DNA of 64,000 nt, taken from Oscheius sp. JU75 (Eukaryota; Nematoda; Chromadorea; Rhabditida; Rhabditidae). Under the pieces are notes generated by a model. It saw nothing but the letters and a program-made list of their open reading frames with translations. It searched no databases and had not been told where the DNA came from. Shown in pieces: positions 58,401 to 64,000 of the stretch. A program made the translations under genes and the position numbers. The DNA is taken from NCBI GenBank assembly GCA_037178855.1, contig JASJZC010000005.1, forward strand, positions 1,054,001-1,118,000, in the 5' to 3' direction. Position 1 is the stretch's first letter. Each line of letters begins with the position of its first letter.

Positions 58401-60300
58401 GACCGTCCTTCGTTCCATCGCACGTAACCCGAATCTGAAGCAAGAAAAGATGAAGCCAGCTCCTCGACTTCAAGCACATCACAAAGTGGCCAGGCTCAAC
58501 TTCTGCAGAGTTAACATGATAACCAATTGGGAAAAGGTGTGTCACTTCTGTCTTCTTTCTTATTTTTACCCAACAGGTCGTCTTTTCCGATAAAAAGAAG
58601 TTCAAGTTGGATGGACCTGACGGTTTTGGCTACTATTGGAGAGATCTCTGGAAAGATCCACGCATGATGTCCAGAAGAAATTTTGGAGGAGGGTCCGTCA
58701 TGGTCTGGGGTGCTTTCTGCAACGATGAAGTGGTAGAGATGGAGTTCATTACGACCAAAATGAACAGCCAAGCCTATCAGGAAGTTTTGGATAAGCGCCT
58801 CCTGCCCTTCTACCATCAATCCAGCCAGCAGAGTCTACAGTTCATGCAAGTCAATGCCACGGTTCACACCTCCAGAGCGACCCTTGCTTGGCTCAAAGAC
58901 GAATTGGTGGATGCAATGGGTTGGCCCGCTCTCAGTCCCGATCTCAACCCGATTGAAAACGATCGGGGAATGCTAGCCAGGAACATCTACGCAAATGGGA
59001 AGCAGTATAACACTATTGAAGAGCTTCAACAAGCGATTTACCGCGAGTGGACCCGTATGAACCCCAACTTTCTGAAAACTCTTGTGACTTGTCGAACGTC
59101 GACTTGAGCACGCTCGTCGCTGGACAGTTGGGTACCAAGAGGCATGGTGGCTATCAGAGACGAACTGCCTTACCCCCACAGACATCTTATGTTGACAGGT
59201 TGTGACGTGTGAAAGTTTTTAAAAGCGTTTTTGTCTAGTGACCCTATAATTTTGCACCAAGGCTTCTGCAACTCTTTTAGTAAAAATACCTGCCTGGTCT
59301 TAAAAAAACGTCTGAATTGCTGAAGCATACCTACCCAGGGGTTTTGAAAGCCGCCGAATCCGCTGGTGCAATTCCCGAAACCTCAAAACGCCATCCCGCG
59401 CCAGGATGCACAAAAAACTGGGTGGCCCTATAATTTTGCACCGCACTGTAGTTTGGGAATGATAGAACAACCAATTCAAGATAACAATTGTGGAAAGCTA
59501 TACATCTGGAAGTAGTAGAGGTAGAAGGCTGAAACCTAAAAATGGCAAACATCAAATGAGACTAAGCCAAACCAAAGTTTTTACAGTCTAGACCGATAAC
59601 CTTGTCTTGCAAATTTTTCCTGAACAAGTTAAAATTGCTTGATAAACAATTGTGAATTGTGGAGTCGTCCTCATAGGCTAAGCCCATTACTGCTTGCCTG
59701 CTTGGCATGAAACAGAGGTTTACGTTATTTGGAAACAACAAACCCTTCTGCTCTTTTCCAAATGAATTTTCTTAACCTCAAAGATCTAGTGCCACTTGAA
59801 GGATAGGGATTAGGTAAGGCGAATTGGATTCTCTGACTGTTTTCAATGAGAGGTTACCCCTAACGAGGCATTGATGTCTCAAGAAGTTCCGAATAAAACA
59901 GTATAGCGTGGAACAAAGGGAATTTCTGGGAGTGTTTTTAAAGTATCTGGAGAAAATGTTTCATAAAATAATTTTTAGGCAATGATAGAACTCTCTTACT
60001 ATAAAGCGCAACGGTGTTCGTCTGTCTGATTGTCCGTACGCACCGTGCTCGCAAACAATAGCGAGTTTCAAAGGATCGTGAAGCGTGACAATTTCACTTG
60101 TCTTGTTTTCGAGATATCAATAGAACAAACTTTCAACCTTTTGTACTGTACAGAAGCATTTTCATAGAAGAATTTTTCAGCACATCGGTCAGATCGAGTC
60201 GGCGATGATTCATAACTTGACCAGCGTCGATATCTGTGAACTGGGAGGCGTCCCGATGGAAATTCTCAACACTCATCGACCTGGAAGTCGCCTTCGATAA
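52463..60300 (+). CDS. Nuclear hormone receptor (nematode supplementary type)
   Basis: Ligand-regulated or orphan transcription factor, 392 residues. Eight exons: 52463-52566, 53023-53087, 53923-54087, 54131-54285, 55019-55302, 57236-57360, 57403-57563, 60181-60300, all phase-consistent. Finger 1 is C9-x2-C12-x14-C27-x2-C30 with P-box [11 protein letters not shown]; finger 2 is C46-x5-C52-x9-C62-x2-C65, followed by [15 protein letters not shown]. The C-terminal half is the ligand-binding fold: [47 protein letters not shown] and [15 protein letters not shown]. The hinge is short and Pro/Glu-rich. The ATG only eight codons before the first Cys is normal for this expanded nematode family. Introns are long and carry two mobile elements. 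Confidence 0.95.
55960..56667. mobile_element. MITE with ~205-bp inverted repeats, in intron 5 of the nuclear receptor
   Basis: Flanked by TA (55958-55959, 56668-56669). The termini CAGTGTGTCAAGAAAGTATA form inverted repeats of about 205 bases. The terminal word gtcaagaaagtatagatac is repeated at the inner end of each arm (56132 on the left), as in Tc3-like elements with two transposase sites per arm. A second perfect palindrome (44-bp arms, 56165-56208 and 56229-56272) lies just inside the left arm. There is no transposase. Confidence 0.92.
57817..59448 (+). mobile_element. Tc3-like transposon, full-length copy B
   Basis: 1632 bases, flanked by TA (57815-57816, 59449-59450). The inverted repeats are 355 bases each (57817-58171 and 59094-59448), nearly identical, starting CAGTGCGGTGCAAAATTATA. 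The transposase start and stop codons both lie inside the inverted repeats. It sits in the last intron of the nuclear receptor gene, same orientation. Confidence 0.95.
58120..59107 (+). CDS. Tc3-type transposase with a substituted catalytic residue
   Basis: Exons 58120-58536 and 58577-59107 (40-base intron) encode about 315 residues. The N-terminal paired-like DNA-binding region reads [35 protein letters not shown], then [16 protein letters not shown]. The DDE domain begins [17 protein letters not shown] with the first Asp intact, followed by [14 protein letters not shown]. The second motif, normally QQDNA, reads [10 protein letters not shown]: the catalytic Asp is Val (codon 58850-58852). 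The third acidic residue survives in SPDLNPIEN. The C-terminus ends CRTST where it enters the inverted repeat, shorter than Tc3. DNA cleavage should be impossible, although binding may persist. Confidence 0.9.
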
Positions 60301-62036
60301 CTTTTTTCCCTGTTTCATCCATTTTCCAGCAAAAGAACTATCAGTTTCTCCCCGTTGTCAGTATGAAATCTGTGATTTTACGACTCGTCTAGTACTGTAC
60401 TAACCCCGTTATCCCCAGACACATTTTCCGAAAAAAGTCAAAGAGCTTTATGGTTGTTTAGAATTTTCCAAGAGAAACGATGTCACACAATTTTCTCCCC
60501 CAAGACTTTTATTGTGTTCAGATGTGTTGTGAGGTAGAATTAAGGTTGAATAAAGTTTTTGAGAAATGCGAGAGTGTTGAAAGAGATACTGAGAGACAGA
60601 GAATCAGAGAAACGAAACGCGAACACATGGACGAGACGGGTGCTAGAAAGAGTGAAACAACAGATTGAATTGGATCAGGTTGGAGATACCAGACTCTTTT
60701 TGAATCAAATGATTCTGCATAAATGTAAACAAGAAGTTCGAACATCTTGACTCCGGAAAACACTAATAAACTAGAACTACCCAGATCCCCATCTTCAAGA
60801 CAATAGAAGAACACAGGCTTAACAGGACAATGTTCAGTAAACGTTCGAGAGCACTTAAATTCAAATTTATTTATTTCGTTGGTGAAACAGTCATTCCATA
60901 TGGGTTTTGGTCGTCCTGTTAGTCTGATTGCTCTCTAAGGGCGTCATTCCAGCACCCGTCTTATGTGTCTGCGTTTGTTATTTTCGTCGCAAAATCCCAC
61001 TTTCTCAAAGTCCTTCTCTCTCTGACATCTGTGACTTTGATCCTCTTCATGAGCCAAGCGTTTGTCCATCTATCCAACTCCAAGACATCTTCGAAGCATC
61101 TTTCTCTGAGCAATTACTAGTTTTGTGAGATAAGAAAGTTGGTATCATTAACAGCTAATTTGCAAATCTTTTAATCGATGGCTTGGTTCAGCGAGAAAAA
61201 TAAAACAAAACCCGTTGCTTTTAGAGTTTCAATTTAAAAGGGTTAGAAAGTCGGAGAGTTTTAAGGTTCTCTCTTTAATTGATCTGCAAATTTATGCATG
61301 CCCTGTGACAGTCCAAAAGCAAAAGAGCGGAGAAAAACAATTGTTTCGCCCAGAATTTCGATTTATAAAGCATGGAACAGGCTGGACAAAATTAGTCTAA
61401 GGCAGTTGGTTTTTTTTAGCTTCTTCCAATTTCCTGTCGGAATGATAAACTGCAGGAAGTCCATTTATAATCTTCGGGCGTCAGGGAAAACGGCTTTCGC
61501 ACCTGGAGGAATCAAGAGTGCAATATTAAAACAGTTTGCTCCAAAGTAAAGGACAAAAAGTTCATCAACGATCAAGCGAACAGGAACTGGAATCATTTTG
61601 ATTCTAGCGAAAGTCGGGTGCGATATACTCGCCCAAATACTGTTAATCGCCCCGCCACGTTCTAACATTCGCGGCGACCAAATTCGCCTCACTTAACCCC
61701 GATCCTTCAAGTGGCATTAGACCTGGAAGGTTAATTATTGTGTTCAAATCAAGCAAAGGCGAGTCAGTTTGGGCAAGCGCGTCTGTGAGAGAACGTTCCT
61801 TCTGTCATGGTAGCATGACTGGAGAGAAACATGCGAACAGATAAGAAGGGTAAAGTTCAAAGGGATCAAAGGTTATTACTGTCATTCAGCCCCTAGGGGC
61901 GATAGTAGTTACTTGTTATTAAAATTCGAACCTTGCGCGATGCGCGATAAAAGGGGTGTAAGAGCTTCATGGTGCATTACTCATTTGCCTGTTTTGGAGA
62001 TCATAGCAACAGAGCCTTCTTTCGAAGATGTACAGT
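60301..62036. other. Intergenic, fragmentary coding-like sequence
   Basis: 60975-61128 (+) reads RRKIPLSQSPSLSDICDFDP onward to a stop and 61215-61400 (+) reads FKVLSLIDLQIYACPV and on; both have coding-like composition but no splice or start support. An inverted copy of the dispersed repeat lies at 61735-61885. No gene can be assigned. Confidence 0.35.
61735..61885 (-). repeat. Inverted copy of the 21.5-kb dispersed repeat
   Basis: The complement reads ctgttcgcatgtttctctcc, ccatgacagaaggaacgttc and aaactgactcgcc, matching the 5' half of the family at 21540-22465 with divergence. Confidence 0.75.
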
Positions 62037-63170
62037 TTATTTTGCAGCCTTCTGTACTACGACGGATGACACCTCTTGCTTCCTTGTCCCTTTTAACTTC
62101 CATTTTCTTAAGAACTCCAAAAATTGCTTTCTGTAAGGTCGATAGGAAATTATGAATGAGACAACAGCAAAAAGGGCACATATAGCGATGATGAGGATAC
62201 AGATATGGAAGATGTCTGCTCTCCAGCTGCTGGAATAGACAAGGTAAATTATGGGAGTGGCTCCGACAAGTAGCACAACTCCTACAATAACAACCTGAAA
62301 ATATAAATGTAGGATCTGTGAAAGACCCTTACCATTCCCATAAGAGCATGTACAACTTCGAAATGTTGCCGTTTTGAAATCTTTGAAATTGTATGGTTTT
62401 TCAGTATGTTGAAAATAGTGTAACATGAATACGCCGTGAGAAATAATCCATAAACTACAAGTACCGGGTAGGCTACCAATGCATAGTAAACGTCCGGATT
62501 TCGGCTATTCAAAACAAGAACAAGCACGTCGTCTTTAAAAATATCAGGGTAGACTACATAGTAAGCATTGAAAACGTCCACTTTTGTGACTTTTCTCTGT
62601 CGCTCAGCAATATATACAATAGGAAACGAAACCAGTGTCAAGACAGGATAGTTGATCGTGTATATCAGGTATCGTATCGGCTTGTTATTCAGAAAATGCC
62701 TTTTTGGGAGTAGAACATCCATTCGATAATAGAACATGGCGCCCACAGCTGATAAGCATACTGAAACTTTTCACCGTTTGATGTTATCAACGTTAAGAGT
62801 AAACATACTGCAAAGGTGAGAAATAAAGAGTTGAAGCTGTAGAAGTTGCGAGACACCCCAGTCTGTGAACAGTCCTTTTCCGTGAAAAGCATTGTACGGA
62901 AGAAGTGCGTAAGGATAACAAAGGTAGCCAAAATGTGGTATGAGGAGACCAATTCTGAAATTTTAATCAATGAATGAAAGCTGTACCTCACGTCACGGCA
63001 TGATAACTTAGCATTATTATGAAAGTCTTCGACATATGTATATTGGAAAAGGCTAGGTGGATACAAACAATTACAACCACTATTGAAAGTATGACCAATA
63101 CTTCACGCGGATACGAGAGCATATAGATATCCTCAGTGTAATAAGGGTTGGTCACATTTACCGAGCTCAT
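62037..63170 (-). CDS. Nematode serpentine chemoreceptor (7TM, Srh/Str-like)
   Basis: Four exons, 63170-62992, 62954-62809, 62760-62333, 62294-62037, joined in phase to 336 residues. Seven hydrophobic segments can be seen, among them EVLVILSIVVVIVC, FIIMLSYHAV, LLQLQLFISHLC, YTINYPVLTLVSFPIVYI, YALVAYPVLVVYGLFL, VVIVGVVLLVGATPIIYLVY and FHICILIIAICALFAVV. IPHFGYLCYPYALLPY between segments 2 and 3 and SYRPYRKQFLEFLRKW after segment 7 are typical of the Str superfamily; the Srh branch fits best. The N-terminus has a likely N-glycosylation site (NVT). Such receptors act in sensory neuron cilia. The exact class is uncertain. Confidence 0.87.
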
Positions 63171-63582
63171 TTCGGTAACAGGAAGAACACTGAAAGCTGA
63201 AAAAATTAATCAGCTCTATTGAATTCTGAAACAGACAGTTAAGCCGAATCATAAATTATTCAGTGCATATTCTGACAAAAGCTTGAGCAATATTCTTCGA
63301 AGAACCCAAGGTCATGTGAACATCTATTTTCAAAAAAGTAGTAAATGCTGCTGAGAGCGTTTTTCTCAGGTATTACAAAGTACTGTCGATTTATAAGCTT
63401 TTGCCATAGGGACAAAATGATAGAAATGCGGCAAGTTCTGACCAGTTTTCCGCGTACAAAAGAGCTGTACTGAGGTTCGGAGAGTGATAAATCCTATATA
63501 TGGAACTTGGAGATAGAACGGAAATATCCTTCTGTCCCTCTGTCCCTCTGTCTCAGAAATAGCCAATAAGCCTACTAGTAAT
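63171..63582. other. Intergenic between the chemoreceptor and the 63.6-kb gene
   Basis: Presumably the promoter of the minus-strand receptor. A short tgtccctctgtccctctgtc tract is at about 63534-63555. No other feature seen. Confidence 0.45.
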
Positions 63583-64000
63583 TTATTTATTTCTCAGTTT
63601 TCCATGTATCTTTTGCACTGGTTCCACCATTTCGTCCTTGTCTTCGTCTTCTGGTTCTTTGTTTTCTACCTTAGTCACGGTAGTGCTCGTCGAGCGTCGA
63701 ACTACCCGTCGAGCAGCTTGTTTCAGTCCAGACGATGTAGCTCTGACAGATTGAGCCCGTGTAGACGACGTAGACACGACCATGATCGGAGCTATGAGAC
63801 CGACAAACAGAGACAGCTGCCAGTGCCCAAGTCAGAGCACTCGAGCCTCCAAACTCTTCTCCCGCTTCTTCTGTCTATTTCGGGGAGACCTGCACCATTT
63901 TCTTCTTCTTGACTCCAATTTCAGTTGACATGAAGTTTGGTTTCTTCGTAACTGCAACAAAAGTTTCCACTGTGAAGAGCAACAAAAGCAGCCAAAACAG
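63583..64000 (-). CDS. Secreted or membrane protein, 5' partial
   Basis: Exon beyond the window to 63890 reads LFWLLLLLFTVETFVAVTKK, the end of a signal peptide or membrane anchor, then STEIGVKKKKMVQ. A 73-base intron leads to exon 63816-63583, which opens with a second hydrophobic stretch (LSLFVGLIAPIMVV), then Ser/Thr/Arg-rich sequence, an acidic run (NKEPEDEDKDEMVE) and KIHGKLRNK. AATAAA overlaps the stop codon. Phases are 0-0. The product is unrecognised. The plus-strand ATG frame at 63930 is the antisense of the signal peptide. Confidence 0.55.

Noticed and set aside
63930-64000. Plus-strand gene start MKFGFFVTATKV with an upstream CAG
   Set aside because: The minus strand here encodes a signal-peptide-like sequence that splices in phase to a downstream exon with a polyadenylation signal.

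Overview
The window is nuclear DNA of a nematode. The evidence is two cuticle collagens with the worm-type N-terminal domain and Cys-Pro-Cys-Pro-Pro-Arg end, a nematode-style nuclear receptor with an aberrant P-box, a chemosensory 7TM receptor, a small secreted CC-type peptide, short GT-AG introns, trans-splice-like acceptors just 5' of ATGs, an operon-like gene pair and Tc1/Tc3-type transposons. I cannot name the species. Non-coding DNA is full of (GTCTCT)n-like low-complexity tracts, foldback repeats and scattered TGAAACA/TGTTTCA words.

Layout: 1-1.9 kb, 3' part of queuine tRNA-ribosyltransferase (+). 2.1-5.6 kb, a ten-exon CTTNBP2/CTTNBP2NL-like coiled-coil gene (-) with a three-exon secreted cysteine-rich gene nested on the other strand in its first intron. 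6.6-7.6 kb, a long diverged inverted repeat. 7.7-8.8 kb, a typical cuticle collagen (-). 10-15 kb, decayed mobile DNA: a reverse-transcriptase remnant, a BED-finger pseudogene, a MITE and an abutting dead Tc1/mariner element. 15.1-20.1 kb, a 44-repeat ankyrin protein whose repeats follow a three-repeat higher-order unit. 20.2-22.9 kb, a degenerate cysteine-rich locus and a tandem dispersed repeat. 22.9-24.5 kb, an LRRC20-like leucine-rich repeat gene (-). 25.4-32.6 kb, the complete nine-exon mitochondrial lysine-ketoglutarate reductase/saccharopine dehydrogenase (-). 32.6-38.3 kb, gene-poor DNA with repeats, a retrotransposon 3' remnant and a possible small secreted protein exon. 38.4-40.8 kb, a small basic-protein gene (-), then rps-24 and an SSNA1 homologue (+) spaced like an operon. 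41.8-46.4 kb, an unusually long collagen (+) with a tandemly duplicated Ala/Pro tail and a Tc3-like element in intron 1. 46.8-50.2 kb, three small unrecognised genes assembled from phase-matched exons. 52.5-60.3 kb, a nuclear hormone receptor (+) carrying a MITE with long inverted repeats in intron 5 and a full-length Tc3-like element in its last intron. 62.0-63.2 kb, a 7TM chemoreceptor (-). 63.6-64 kb, the end of a secreted or membrane protein gene (-).

The conserved genes are unrelated housekeeping (tRNA modification, lysine catabolism, ribosome, centriole-associated), cuticle and sensory genes; only the rps-24/ssna-1 pair looks co-transcribed. Exon models were built by hand from translation, splice dinucleotides and phase. 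Every model reported as complete keeps an open frame, but none was checked against transcripts or databases.
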